Positions 20,540 through 34,378 of a stretch of DNA of 64,000 nt are shown here, piece by piece. The position numbers were made by a program, and so were the translations under genes. Each line of letters starts with the position of its first letter. Within the stretch, counting starts at the first letter, position 1. The stretch is from Simmondsia chinensis (lineage: Eukaryota; Streptophyta; Magnoliopsida; Caryophyllales; Simmondsiaceae): positions 11,265,846 to 11,329,845 of the forward strand of contig JAGTTD010000011.1 in the NCBI GenBank assembly GCA_018398585.1, given 5' to 3'. The notes under the pieces were generated by a model. That model ran no database searches. It saw only the letters and a list, made by a program, of their open reading frames with translations, and was not told the DNA's origin.

Positions 20540-23500
20540 TTTGTTACAAGTCATTTATTGTATATGATCAATCATACACTGTGTATGATTAGCGTAAATG
20601 GTGTATTATCATTTTCTTATGGTGTGGTTCAACTCATTAATGGTGTATGATTAATCATACACCGTGTATGATTGGTTTTAATGGTATGGATCTTTGTGAT
20701 TTGGTGTTAGTGTGTTACAAGTCATTTATGGTGTATGATCAATCATACACCGTGTATGATTGGTGTAAATGGTGTATTATCATTTTCTTATGGTGTGTTT
20801 CAACTCATTAATGGTGTATGATTAATCATACACCATGTATGATTGGCTTTAATGGTGTGAATCTTTGTCATTTGGTGTTAGTGTGTTACAAGTCATTTAT
20901 GGTGTATGATCAATCATACATCGTGTATGACTAGTGCAAATGGTGTATTATAATTTTCTTGTGGTGCGTTTCAACTCATTAATGGTGTATGATTAATCAT
21001 ACACCGTGTATGATTGATTTTAATGGTGTGAAATAATTTTGTGTTGGTGTGTTTAAAGTAATAAGTGGTGTATGATCAATCATACACCGTGTATGGTTGG
21101 TTTAAATGGTGTATTATCACGGTATATTGGTGTGTGTTAAGACATTAATGGTGTATTATTAATCATACACCGTGTATGATTGGTTTTAATGGTGTGAAAT
21201 CATTTTTTCTTGGTGTGTTTCAAGTAATAAGTGGTGTATGATCAATCATACACCGTGTATGATTGGTTTAAATGGTGTAATATCAAGTTGTGTTGGTGTG
21301 TTTTAAGTCATTAGTGGTGTATGATTGATCAGACACCGTGTATGATGGGTTTAAATGGTGTGCAATCATTTTTCCTTGGTGTATTTCAAGTACTTAGTGG
21401 TGTAAAACCAATCTTACACCGTGTATGATAGGTGTAAATGGTGTAATATCATTTTTTGTTAGTTGTTTGAAGAAATTAATGGTGTATAATCAATCATAAA
21501 CCGTGTATGATTGGTTTAAATAGTATAATATCATACATTGTTGGTAGTTTGAAGTCATTAATGGTTTTAACCCAAATCATACACGGTGCATGATTGGTTT
21601 AAATGTTGTAATACCAGGATGTGTTGGTGTATATTAAGCAATTTGTAGTGTATGATCAATCATACACCGTGTATGATAGGATTTAAGGGTATAAAATCAA
21701 CTTGTTTTAATGTATTTTAAGTAAATAGTGGTGTATTATCAATCATACACCGTGTATGATTGGTCTAAATGATGTGAAATCAACTTATTTTAGTGTGTTT
21801 GAAGAAAATAGTAGTGTATGATCAATCACACACCCTGTATGATAGGTTTTAATGGTGTAAATCAACTTGTTTTAGTGTCTTTCAAGTCATTAGTAGTGTA
21901 AGATCAATCATACACAGTGTATGATTGGTCCAAATGGTGTGAAAATAACTTGTTTTAGTGTTTTTTAAGCAATTTGTGGTGTATGATCAATCATACACCG
22001 TGTATGATAGGTTTTAAGGGTGTAAAATTAACTTGTTTAATGTCTTTTATGTCATTAGTGGTGTAAGATCAATCATACACCATGTATGACTAGTCTAAAT
22101 GGTGTGAAAACAACTTATTTTAGTGTGTTTTAAGCAATTGGTGCTGTATGATCAATCATACATCGTGTATGATTGGTTTTAAGGGTGTAAAATTAACTTG
22201 TTTTAATGTGTTTTAAGTCATTAGTGGTGTATGATCAATCATACAGCGTGTATCATTAGTTTAAATGGTGTAAATCAACTTGTTTTAGTGTCTTTCAAGT
22301 CATTAGTGGAGTAAGATCAATCATACACCGTGTATGATTGGTCTAAATGATGTGAAAACAACTTGTTTTAGTGTGTTTTAAGTCATTAGGGGTGTATGAT
22401 CAATCATACACCGTGTATGATTGATTTTAATGGTGTAAATCAACTTGTTTTAGTGTCTTTCAAGTCATTAATGGTGTAAGATCAATCATACGCCGTGTAT
22501 GATTGGTCTAAATGGTGTGAAAACAACTTTTTTTAGTGTGTTTTAAGCAATTAGTGGTGTATGATCAATCATACGCCACGTATGATAGATTTTAAGGGTG
22601 TAAAATCAACTTGTTTTAATGTGTTTGAAGTAAATAGTGGTATATGATCAATCGTACACCGTGTATGATTGGTCTAAATGGTGTGAAATTAAATTGTTTC
22701 AGTGTGATTTTAGAAAATAGCGATGTATGATCAATCATACACCATGTATGATTGGTTTTAATGGTGTAAAATCAACATGTGTTAACCTATTTTAAGAAAA
22801 TAGTGGTGTATGATCAATCATACACCGTGTGTGATAGGTTTTAAGAGTGTAAAATCAACTTGTTTTAATGTGTTTTAAGTAAATAGTGGTTTATGATTAA
22901 TCATACACCATGTATGATTGGTCCAAATAGTGTAAAAACAACTGTTTTAGTGTGTTTTAAGCAATTAATGGTGAATTATCAATCATACACCATGTATGAT
23001 AGGTTTTAAGGGTGTAAAATCAGCTTGTTTTAATGTATTTTAAGTAAATTGTGGTGTATGATCAATCATACACCATGTATGATAGATTTGAATGGTGTAA
23101 ATCAACTTGTTTTAGTGTCTTTCAAATCATTAGTGGTGTAAGATCAATCATACACCATGTGTGATTGGTCTAAATGGTGTGAAAATAACTTGTTTTAGTG
23201 TGTTTTAAGCAATTTGTGGTGGATAATCAATCATACACCATGTATGATCGGTTTTAAGGGCGTAAAATCAACTTGTTTTAATGTGTTTTAAGTAAATAGC
23301 AGTATATGATCAATCATACACAGTATATGATTGGTCTAAATATTGTGAAATCAACCTGTTTAAGTGTGTTTTAAGAAAATGGCGGTGTATGATCAATCAT
23401 ACACCGTGTATGATAGGTTTTAAGGGTGTAAAATCAACTTGTGTTAATCTGTTTTCAGAAAATAGTGGTGTGTGGTCAATCATACACCGTGTATGGTAGG

Positions 23501-26300
23501 TTTTAAGGGTGTAAAATCAACTTGTTTTAATATGTTTTAAGTAAATAAAAGTGTATGATCAATCATACACCGTGTATGATTGGTCTAAATGGTGTGAAAT
23601 CAACTTGTTTTAGTGTGTTTTAAGAAAATAGCGGTGTATGATCAATCATACACCGTGTATGAGAGGTTCTAAAGGCGTAAAATCAACTTGTGTTAATCTG
23701 ATTTAAGAAAATAGTGGTGTATGATCAATCATACACCATGTATGATAGGTTTTAGGGGTGTAAAATCAACTTGTTTTAATGTGTTTTAAGTAAATAGTGG
23801 TGTATGATCAATCATACACTGTGTATGATTTTTCTAAATGGTGTGAAATCAACTTATTTTAGTGTGTTTTAAGAAAATAGTGGTGTATGAGCAATCATAC
23901 ACCCTGTACGATAGGTTTTAAGGGTGTAAAATCAACTTGTTTTAATGTGTTTTAAGAAAATAGTGGTGTATGATCAATCATACACTGTGTATGATAGGTT
24001 TTAATCGTGCGAATCAACTTGTTTTGTGTCTTTCAAGTCACTAGTGGTGTAAGATCAATTATACACCATGTATGATTGGTCTAAATGATGTGAAAATAAC
24101 TTGTTTTAATGTGTTTTAAGCAATTAGTGGTGTATGATTAATCTTACACCGTGTATGGTTGGTTTTAAGGGTGTAAAATCAACTTATTTTAATGTGTTTT
24201 AAGTGATTAGTAGTGTATGATCAATCATACACCATGTATGATAGGTTTTAATGATGTAAATCAACTTCTTTTAGAGTCTTTCAAGTCATTAGTTGTGTAA
24301 GATCAATCATATGCCGTGTATGATTGGTATGAATGGTGTGAAAACAACTTATTTTAGTGTGTTTTAGGCAATTTGTGTTGTATAATCAATCATACACCAT
24401 ATATGATAGGTTTTAAGGGCGTAAAATTAACTTATTTTAATGTATTTTAAGTAAATAATGGTGTATAATCAATCATACACCGTGTATGATTGGTCTAAAT
24501 ATTGTGAAATCAACTTGTTTTAGTGTGTTTTAAGAAAACAGTGGTGTATGATCAATCATACACCGTGTATGATAGGTTTTAACTGTGTAAATAAACTTGT
24601 TTTAATGTGTTTTAAGTAAATAGTGGTGTATTATCAATCATACACCGTTTATGATGTGAAATCAACTTGTTTTAGTATGTTTTAAGAAAATAATGGTGTA
24701 TGATCAATCACACGCCCTGTATGATAGGTTTTAATGGTGTAAATCAACTCGTTTTAGTGTCTTTCAAGTCATTAGTGGTGTAAGATCAATCATACACCGT
24801 GTATGATTGGTCTAAATGGTGTGAAAATAACTTGTTTTAGTGCGTTTTAAGCAATTTGTGATGTATGATCAATCATACGCCATGTATGATAGGTTTTAAG
24901 GGTGTAAAATCAACTTGTTTTATTCTGTTTTAAGTAAATAGTAGTATATGATCAATCATACACTGCCCATGATTGGTCTAAATAGTGTGAAATCAACTTA
25001 TTTTAGTGTGTTTTTAGAAAATAGCGGTGTATGATAAATCATACATCATGTATAATAGGTTTTAAGGGTGTAAAATCAACTTGTGTTAATCTATTTTCAG
25101 AAAATAGTGGTGTATGGTTAATCATACACCGTGTATGATTGGTTTAAGGGTGTAAAATCAACTTGTTTTAACGTGTTTTAAGCAAATAGTAGTGTATGAT
25201 CAATCATACATCGTGTATGATTGGTCTAAATGGTATGAAATCAACTTGTTTTAGTGTGTTTTAAGAAAATAGCAGTGTATGATCAATCATACACCGTGTA
25301 TGACAGGTTTTAAGGGTGTAAAATCAAATTGTGTTAATCTGTTTTAAGAAAATAGTGGTGTATGATCAATCATACACCATGTATGATAGGTTTTAGGGGT
25401 GTAAAATCAACTTGTTTTAATGTGTTTTAAGTAAATAGTGGCGTATGATCAATCATACACCGTGTATGATTTTTCTAAATGGTGTGAAATTAACTTATTT
25501 TAGTGTGTTTTAAGAAAATAGCGGCGTATGATCAATCATACACCCTGTATGATAGGTTTTAAGGGTGTAAAATCAACTTGTGTTAATGTGTTTTAAGAAA
25601 ATAGTGGTGTATGATCAAACATGCACCGTGTATGATAGGTTTTAATCGTGCGAATCAACTTGTTTTTATGTCTTTCAAGTCAGTAGGGGTGTAAGATCAA
25701 TTATACATCGTGTATGATTGGTCTAAATGAAGTGAAAACAACTTGTTTTATTGTGTTTTAAGCAATTAGTGGTGTATGATTAATCTTACACCGTGTATGA
25801 TTGGTTTTAAGGGTGAAAAATCAACTTATTTTAATGTGTTTTAGGTGATTAGTAGTGTATGATCAATCATAAACCATGTATGATAGGTTTTAATGGTGTA
25901 AATCAACTTGTTTTAGTGTCTTTCAAGTCATTAGTGGTGTAAGATCAATCATACGCCGTGTATGATTGGTCTAAATGGTATGAAAACAACTTTTTTTATT
26001 GTGTTTTAAGCAATTAGTGGTGTATGATCAATCATACGCCATGTATGATAGGCTTTAAGGGTGTAAAATCAACTTGTTTTAATGTGTCTTAAGTAAATAG
26101 TGGTATATGATCAATCATACACCGTGTATGATTGGTCTTAATGGTGTGAAATCAAGTTGTTTCAGTGTGTTTTTAGAAAATAGCGGTGTATGGTCAACCA
26201 TACACCATGTATGATAGGTTTTAAGTTTGTAAAATCAACATGTGTTAATCTATTTTAAGAAAATAGTGGTATATGATCAATCATACACCGTGTATGATAG
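20540..26300 (+). repeat. Palindromic tandem array A (plus orientation)
   Basis: About 5.8 kb of an ~83-bp repeat. Each unit has the core GTGTATGATCAATCATACAC followed by CGTGTATGAT, then a spacer like 'ggttttaatggtgtaaaatcaacttgttttaatgtgttttaag'. The first ~800 bp alternate two spacer types (a dimer of about 170 bp). Core arms are better conserved than spacers. It ends exactly where the first transposase exon begins, so it probably occupies an intron or the place of lost 5' exons. Confidence 0.93.
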
Positions 26301-26308
26301 GTTTTAAA

Positions 26309-27608
26309 GAGTACTTGGAGACCGTGGGATTGGACAAGTGGACTCGTTCCCACTTCCCTTGTCGTCGGTACAACATATTGATAACAAATATATCGAAATC
26401 GATGAATGCTGTTTTGGTTAAGGTGCGTGATTATCCCCTTACTGCTTTAATTGACGAGATTCGGGTAGTGTTGCAGAAGTGGTTTCATGATAGAAGAATC
26501 AAGGCTGAAGCTTGTGCCGTTACAATGTCCCCCGACATCGAAAAAAAATTACAAGATAGATTGAAACTATCACAAATGATGACAGTAAGTTTTGTTCTGT
26601 TCGTCATGTTCAATCTCGATTGCAACGCATGTTTTAGTGTGTTACAACTAAGTAGTCGTGTATGGTTAATCATATACCATATACGATAGGTTTTAAGGGT
26701 GTAAAATCAACTTGTTTTAATGTGTTTCAAGTAATTAGTGGTGTATGATCCATCATACACCGTGTATGATTGGTCTTAACGGTGTAAAATCAATTTGTTT
26801 TATTTTGTTTTAATGGTTTAAAATCAACTTGGTGTATGATCAATCATACACTATGTATGATTAGTCTAAATGGTGTGAAATCAGCTTGTTTGAGTGTGTT
26901 ACAACTAATTAGTGGTGTATGGTTAATCATATACCATGTATGATAGGTTTTAATGGTGTAAAATCAACTTAGTGTACTGTGTTTCAAGTATATTATGGTG
27001 TACGATTAATCAGTAGTAATCCCTGCACTTTTAGACATGATAATTGCTGGTTTTGTTCATATTTTTTGCATTACCATTATTAATCGTCTGTGTCTATCTT
27101 TTATGCAATGCAAATTTTGCGAGCAGGTGAGTATAACTTCGATGACATTGATGGGGATAAGAATTTTTGGGTTGATCTGTCACTTTGGACATGTACCTGT
27201 CGCAAGTTTCAGCTGGAGCAGCTTCCATGTGAGCATGCGTTGACGGTTGTAAGACACGGTCCTTATGGTCTGTATGACTTATGCTCGCCATATTATTCAA
27301 GAGATTATTGGTACAAGTCGCACAGAGGCGTCGTGTACCCAATGCCGCACATAAGTGATTGGTCTATCCCTCATCACATATCAGAAATGAATCTTCTTCC
27401 ACCCGATGTTCGAACCTCTTTCGGGAGGAGGAGGAAGAGGAGGATTCCTTCACTCGGTGAGGAACGTGTACCGCAAAAGTGCAGTCGATGCAAGGAACAC
27501 GGGCACAATCGATCAACTTGTAAAAATCTAATTGCTCTGCACTCGAGTGGAGAAGGCACGTCCACAAACACTATGGATCATTCTTATCATGTCCCTCCTC
27601 CGAATTAA
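26309..27608 (+). pseudogene. MULE transposase, 3' exons only
   Basis: Exon at about 26309-26584 encodes EYLETVGLDKWTRSHFP … RRYNILITNISKSMNAVL … WFHDRR, the segment after the catalytic domain of MuDR-type transposases, ending at a GTAAGT donor. Exon at about 27122-27608 encodes a SWIM zinc finger (TCTCRKFQLEQLPCEHAL: C-x-C … C-x-H) and a C-terminal CCHC knuckle (CSRCKEHGHNRSTCKN), stop TAA at 27606-27608. Between them is an intron with about five repeat units (block B). The N-terminal DNA-binding part and the DDE domain are absent; array A lies where they should be. The two exons have no internal stop. Not autonomous as seen, unless distant exons were overlooked. Confidence 0.85.
26640..27020 (+). 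repeat. Palindromic tandem array B, intronic (plus orientation)
   Basis: A handful of the same ~83-bp units (for example GTGTATGATC near 26741), between the donor at 26585 and the acceptor near 27121 of the transposase gene. Some units are shortened. Confidence 0.85.
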
Positions 27609-28480
27609 CTTACGTTGATCTTTTTTTTTTACAGTGTAATTGCTATTAATATCCGTGAAATTGTGTATTATTAATAGACTTGCATTATTAATGACAGTTA
27701 TGTATTATACATAACACAATGACATTTATAAGGTTGGTTTGAATGGTGTAATGTCAACTTCTGTTTATGTCTTTTAAGTATCTGATGGTGTATGATCTAT
27801 CATACGTGATTTATGACTACTTTAAATGGAGGAGAACCAGTTGGGGTAGTTGGGGTTTGAAAACTGAAAGTGCAGGGGTCATAATTGGCACTCAAGCAAG
27901 ACATTTAATGACCTCAACTACCACCTACTTTATCCTACCTCTCCCCCCCGGTTATGATTTTGCCTGTAAATGGAGGAGTTGGCCATGAAGCCAAACATCC
28001 ACTTATCGGTCTCCACATTGTGTTATCTGTGCGGCACGAGTGGGTTCCTCGGTTCTGTACTACATTTCAGCTGTTGATTGTGGGTCACAAACCAACGGCG
28101 AATATTGATGGGTTGGATGAGAAGAGATTCAGTGTTGTGACAAGAGTTTTTCTCTGGTTTGTGACCCACAATCAACGACTGAGATATAGTACATAAATGA
28201 GGAACCCTCCCGCTCCACACATACAATACAACATTGCATGTCCCAAAAACCAAAATAAAATGGCTGAGGAACGAATTATCTTCAGCGGTAAAACATAACA
28301 TCCTTGACATTCTCCTTGATCTGCGGAAGTGCCCGCACCTCTCACTGCCTCTCAGCTGTCACTGGCCCACAACCGCCACTGTTAGAACCACTTTCATTTG
28401 CATCCTCATCAACATAGTAACGTGCTCGGAATGCTGCCAGATGTGCATAATATTCTAGTCGCACTGTGATTCCAAGCAAG
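27609..28480. other. MULE, 3' flank of transposase
   Basis: Sequence after the transposase stop. One degenerate repeat unit lies at about 27715-27815, and a long perfect-looking hairpin at 28029-28220 (listed separately). Open stretches across the hairpin are shadows of the inverted repeat. Confidence 0.5.
28029..28220. repeat. Long hairpin (65-nt arms) inside the MULE
   Basis: Arms 28029-28093 and 28156-28220 are inverted copies with about 52 of 65 positions paired. They include an uninterrupted 20-bp block on the loop side (gttgattgtgggtcacaaacc against its complement). The loop is 62 nt. It resembles a young MITE or a pre-miRNA-like foldback. No target duplication was recognised. Confidence 0.75.
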
Positions 28481-28489
28481 TATCATTAG

Positions 28490-31400
28490 TTTTGTGAAGT
28501 CAACTTGCATAGGTGTGTTTTAAGAAACTAGTGGTGTATGATCAATCATACACCGTGTATGATAAGTTTTAATGGTGTAAAATCAACTTGTGTAAGTGTG
28601 TTTTAAGTAATTAGTGGTGTATGAACCATCATACACCGTTTATGATAGGTTTAAATGGTGTGAAATGAACTTGTACAGGTGTGATTGAGGTAATTAGTGG
28701 TGTATGATCAATCATACACCTTGTATGATAGGTTTTAATAGTGTAAAATGAACTTGAATAGGTGTGTTTTAAGTAATTAGTGGTGTATGATCAATCATAA
28801 ACAGTGTATCTTAAGTTTTAATGGTGTAAAATCAATTTTTGCAAGTGTTTATAGAGTAATTAGGGGTGCATGATTGATCATACACGATGTATGATAAGTT
28901 TTAATTGTGTAAAATCAAATTGAGTAGGTGTTTCTGAAGTAATTGGTGGTTGTATGATCAGTCATACACCGTATATGATGGGTTTAAATGGTGTGAAATG
29001 AACTTTATTAATGTGTTTCAAGTAATTAGTGGTGTATGATCAATCATACATGGTGTGTGATAGGTTTTAATGGTGTGAAATCAAATTGGTAAGTGTTTTT
29101 GAAGTAATTAGTGGTGTATGATTGATCATACACGGTGTATAATAAGTTTTAATAGTGTAAAATCAATTTGCATAGGTGTTTTTGAAGTAATTAGTGGTGT
29201 ATGATTGATCATACACGGTGTATGATAAGTTCTAATGGTGTAAATTCAATTTGTGTAGGTGTTTTAGAAGTAATTAGTGGTGTATGATCAATCATATACC
29301 GTGTATGATGGGTTTTAATGGTGTGAAACAAACTTATATTAATGTGTTTGAAGTAATTAGTGGTGTATGATCAATCATACACGGTGTATGATAAGTTTTA
29401 ATGGTGTAAAATCAATTTGTGTAAGTGTGTTTTAAGTAATTAGTGGCGTATGATGGGTTTAAATGGTGTGAAATCAACTTGTTTTAATATGTTTGAAGTA
29501 ATTAGTGGTATATGATCAATCATACACCTTGTATGATGGGTTTTAAGGGTGTGAAATGAACTTGTATAGTTGTGTTTCAAGTAATTAGTGGTGTATGATT
29601 GATCATGCACGGTGTATGATAAGTTTTAATGGTGTAAATCAATTTGTGTAAGTGTGTTTTAAGTAATTAGTGGTGTATGATCAATCATACACCGTGTATG
29701 ATGGTTTTAAATGGTGTGAAATGAACTTGTATTAGTGTTGTATGATCAATCCTACATGGTGCATGATAGGTTTTATGGTGTGAAATCAAATTGTGTAGGT
29801 GTTTTTGAAGTAATTAGTGGTGTATGATTAATCATACACGGTGTATGATAAGTTTAAATGGTGTAAAATTAATTTGTGTAAGTGTGTTTTAAGTAATTAG
29901 TGGTGTATGATCAATTATACACAGTTTATGATAGGCTTAAATGGTGTGAAATCAACTTGTTTTAATGTGTTTGAAGTAATTAGTGGTGTATGATCAATCA
30001 TACACAGTGTCTGATAGGTTTAAATGGTGTGAAATCAACTTGTGTTAATGTGTTTGAAGTAATTAGTGGTGTATGATCAATCATACACCGTGTATGATCA
30101 ATCATACACCGTGTATGATCAATCATACACTGTATATGATAGGTTTAAATGGTGTGAAATCAACTTGTTTTAATGTGTTTGAAGTAATTAGTGGTGTATG
30201 ATCAATCATACACCGTGTATGATGGTTTTAAATGGTGTGAATTGAACTTGTTTTAGTGGCGTATGATCAATCATACACCGTGTATGATGGGTTTTAAGGG
30301 TATGAAATGAACTTGTATAGTTGTGTTTCAAGTAATTAGTGGTGTATGATTGATCATACACGGTGTATGATAAGTTTTAATGGTGTAAAATCAATTTGTG
30401 TAAGTGCGTTTTAGGTAATTAGTTGTGTATGATCAATTATACATGGTTTATGATAGGTTTAAATGGTGTGAAATCAACTTGTTTTAATGTGTTTGAAGTA
30501 ATTAGTGGTGTATGATCAATCATACACAATGTATGAAAGTTTTAAATGGTGTGAAATCAACTTGTTTTAATGTGTTTGAAGTAATTAGTGGTGTATGATC
30601 AATCGTACACCATGTATAATAGGTTTAAATGGTGTGAAATCAACTTGTTTTAATGTGTTTGAAGTAATTAATGGTGTATGATCAATCATACACCGTGTAG
30701 GATGGGTTTAAATGGTGTGAAATGAACTTGTATTAATGTATTTCAAGTAATAAGTGGTGTATGATCATTCATACACGGTGTATGATAGGTTTTAATGGTG
30801 TGAAATCAAATTGTGTAGGTGTTTTTGAAGTAATTAGTGGTGTATGATTGATCTTACACGGTGTATGATAAGTTTTAATGGTGAAAAATCAATTTGTGTT
30901 GGTGTTTTTAAAGTAATTAGTGGTGTATGATTGATCATACACGGTGTATGATAAGTTTTAATAGTGTAAAATCAATTTGTGTAGGTGTTTTTGAAGTAAT
31001 TAGTGGTGTATGATTGATAATACACGGTGTATGATAAGCTTTAATGGTGTAAATTCAATTTGTGTAGGTGTTTTAGAAGTAATTAGTGGTGTATGATCAA
31101 TCATACACCATGTATGATGGGTTTTAATGGTGTGAAACAAACTTATATTAATGTGTTTGAAGTAATTAGTGAAGTATGATCATTCATACACGGTGTATGA
31201 TAAGTTTTAAGGTGTAAAATCAATTTGTGTAAGTGTGTTTTAAGTAATTAGTGGTGTATGAACAATCATACACCGTGTATGATGGGTTTAAATGGTGTGA
31301 AATCAACTTGTTTTAATGTGTTTGAAGTAATTAGTGGTGTATGATCAATCATACACCATGTATGATGGGTTTTAAGGGTATGAAATGAACTTGTATAGTT

Positions 31401-33715
31401 GTGTTTCAAGTAATTAGTGGTGTATGATTGATCATACACGGTGTATGATAAGTTTTAATGGTGTAAAATCAATTTGTGTAAGTGTGTTTTAAGTAATTAG
31501 TGGTGTATGATCAATCATACACCGTGTATAATGGTTTTAAATGGTGTGAAATGAACTTGTATTAGTGTTGTATGATCAATCATACACAATGTATGATAGG
31601 TTTTATGGTATGAAATCAAATTGTGTAGGTGTTTTTGAAGTAATTAGTGGTGTATGATAAGTTTTAATGGTGTAAAATCAATTTGTGTAAGTGTGTTTTA
31701 AGTAATTAGTGGTTTATGATCAATTATACACGGTTTATGATAGGTTTAAATGGTGTGAAATCAACTTGTTTTAATATGTTTAAAGTAATTAGTGGTGTAT
31801 GATCAATCATACACCGTGTATGATAGGTTTAAATGGTGTGAAATCAACTTGTTTTAATGTGTTTGAAGTAATTAGTGGTGTATGATCAATCATACATCGT
31901 GTATAATCAATCATACACCGTATACGATAGGTTTAAATGGTGTGAAATCAACTTGTTCTAATGTGTTTGAAGTAATTAGTGGTGTATGATCAATCATACA
32001 CCGTGTACGATGGTTTTAAATTGTGTGAAATGAACTTGTATTAGTGTTGTATGATCAATCATACATGGTGTATGATAGGTTTTATGGTGTGAAATCAAAT
32101 TGTGTAGGTGTTTTTGAAGTAATTAGTGGTATATTATGAATCATACACGGTGTATGATAAGTTTTAATGTTGTAAAATCAATTTGTGTAAGTGTGTTTTA
32201 AGTAATTAGTGGTGTATGATCAATTATACACGGTTTATGATAGGTTTAAATGGTGTGAAATCAACTTGTTTTAATGTGTTTTAAGTAATTAGTGGTGTAT
32301 GATCAATCATACACCATGTATTATAGGTTTAAATGGTGTGAAATCAACTTGTTTTAATGTGTTTGAAGTAATTAATGATGTATGATCAATCATATACCGT
32401 GTATGATAGGTTTAAATGGTGTGAAATCAACTTGTTTTAATGTGTTTGAAGTAATTAGTGGTGTATGATCAATCATATACCGTATATAATCAATCATACA
32501 CCGTATATGATAGGTTTAAATAGTGTGAAATCAACTTATTTTAATGTGTTTGATGTAATTAGTAGTGTATGATCAATTATACACCGTGTAGGATGGGTTT
32601 AAATGGTGTGAAATGAACTTGTATTAATGTGTTTCAAGTAATAAGTGGTGTATGATCATTCATACACGGTGTATGATAGGTTTTAATGGTGTGAAATCAA
32701 ATTGTTTGGGTGTTTTTGAAGTAATTAGCGGTGTATGATTGATCATACACAGTGTATGATAAGTTTTAATGGTGTAAAATCAATTTGTGTAGGTGTTTTT
32801 GAAGTAATTAGTGGTGTATGATTGATCATACACGGTATATGATAAGTTTTAATGGTGTAAAATCAATTTGTGTAGGTGTTTTTGAAGTAATTAGTGGTGT
32901 ATGATCAATCATACACCATGTATGATGGGTTTAATGGTGTGAAATGAACTTGTATTAATGTGTTTGAAGTAATTAGTAGTGTATGATCAATCATACACGG
33001 TGTATGATAAATTTTAATGGCGTAAAATCAATTCGTGTAAGTGTGTTTTAAGTAATTAGTAGTGTATGATCAATCATACACCGTGTATGATGGGTTTAAA
33101 TGGCGTGAAATGAATTTGTATTAATGTGTTTCAAGTAATTAGTGTTGTATGATCAATCATACACAGTGTATGATAGGTTTTAATGGTATGAAATCAAATT
33201 GTGTAGGTGGTTTTGGAGTAATGAGTGGTGTATAATCAATCATACACGGTGTATGATAAGTTTTAATGGTGTAAAATCAATTTGTCGAAGTGTGTTTTAA
33301 GTAATTAGTGGTATATGATCAATCATACACCGTGTATTATGGGTTTTAATGGTGTGAAATGAACTTGTATTAATGTGTTTCAAGTAATTAGCGGTGTATG
33401 ATCAATCATACACGGTGTATGATCGGTTTAAATGGTGTGAAATCAACTTGTTTTAATGTGTTTGAAGTAATTAGTGGTGTATGATCAATCATACACCGTA
33501 TATGATAGGTTTAAATGGTATGAAATCAACTTGTTTTAATGTGTTTGAAGTAATTAGTGGTGTATGATCAATTATACACCGTTTATGATAGGTTCAAATG
33601 GTGTGAAATGAACTTGTATAGGTCTGTTTCAAGTAATTAGTGGTGTATGATCAATCGTACACGGTGTATGATAAGTTTTAATGGTCTAAAATCATTTTGT
33701 GCTGGTGTAATGAGG
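28490..33715 (+). repeat. Palindromic tandem array C (plus orientation)
   Basis: About 5.2 kb of the ~83-bp unit downstream of the transposase. Spacer variants differ from array A ('gtgtgaaatgaacttgtattaatgtgtttcaagtaattagtg'). The core often reads GTGTATGATTGATCATACAC, still a palindrome. Near 30070-30130 the core is amplified alone, without spacer, as three back-to-back copies. Confidence 0.93.
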
Positions 33716-34378
33716 TCATGATGCCATGTCACAAGTTGTAAATCTTCCAATGAGCATCATGCCCTTATATTTACTGTCATGTTGGGCCATGAATCTTATC
33801 TAGAACGAATATGTGAGTTCTGATTTGAGCCATGGAAGGGCTTATGAGATCTTCTGAGAAGGGAAAATGGATGAGAGAAAGTTATAGAATAAAAGCTGGT
33901 AATGTAAAATCAGTTTTGTATTTTATTGGATAAAATATATACATCCAATAATGACGCTATTTACCCTCTGTACAAATCTAAAGCAAGTATACCATGTACT
34001 ATACTAAGTACATGTAATGGAACAAATATCTTAACAACCTTAACAAATTCACCAACCAATACATGTGAAAGTGATTATTTTCCATAGTACAATGATTACA
34101 ATGTAAATCCTATGGTAATATACAATAACATATACACATCATATAATTTTATTCACTTGTATACATTTTTATCTGTTTCTTTCTTCCATGACTGTACAAG
34201 TATACACAGGTATTCATCCGCAACTTCTCCATCTGCCCTTGTTTGCATTGGGAGGTGCTGAGGCCATTTGTAAGCAAAAATTCAATAAACTTTACGATAA
34301 AAATGCCACAATTTGACCTGCAGTTCTATATAAAACAGATGACACAATAGGATATTAGGCTTCATTGTAACATAATTA
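33716..34378. other. MULE, between array C and the Ulp1 gene 3' end
   Basis: AT-rich, non-repetitive, no ORF supported. It would be the 3' flank of both converging genes (transposase far left, Ulp1 gene right). Confidence 0.45.

Noticed and set aside
28023..28310. 95-codon open frame (-) in the MULE
   Set aside because: Both halves are translations of the two arms of the hairpin at 28029-28220, so the open frame is a by-product of the inverted repeat.
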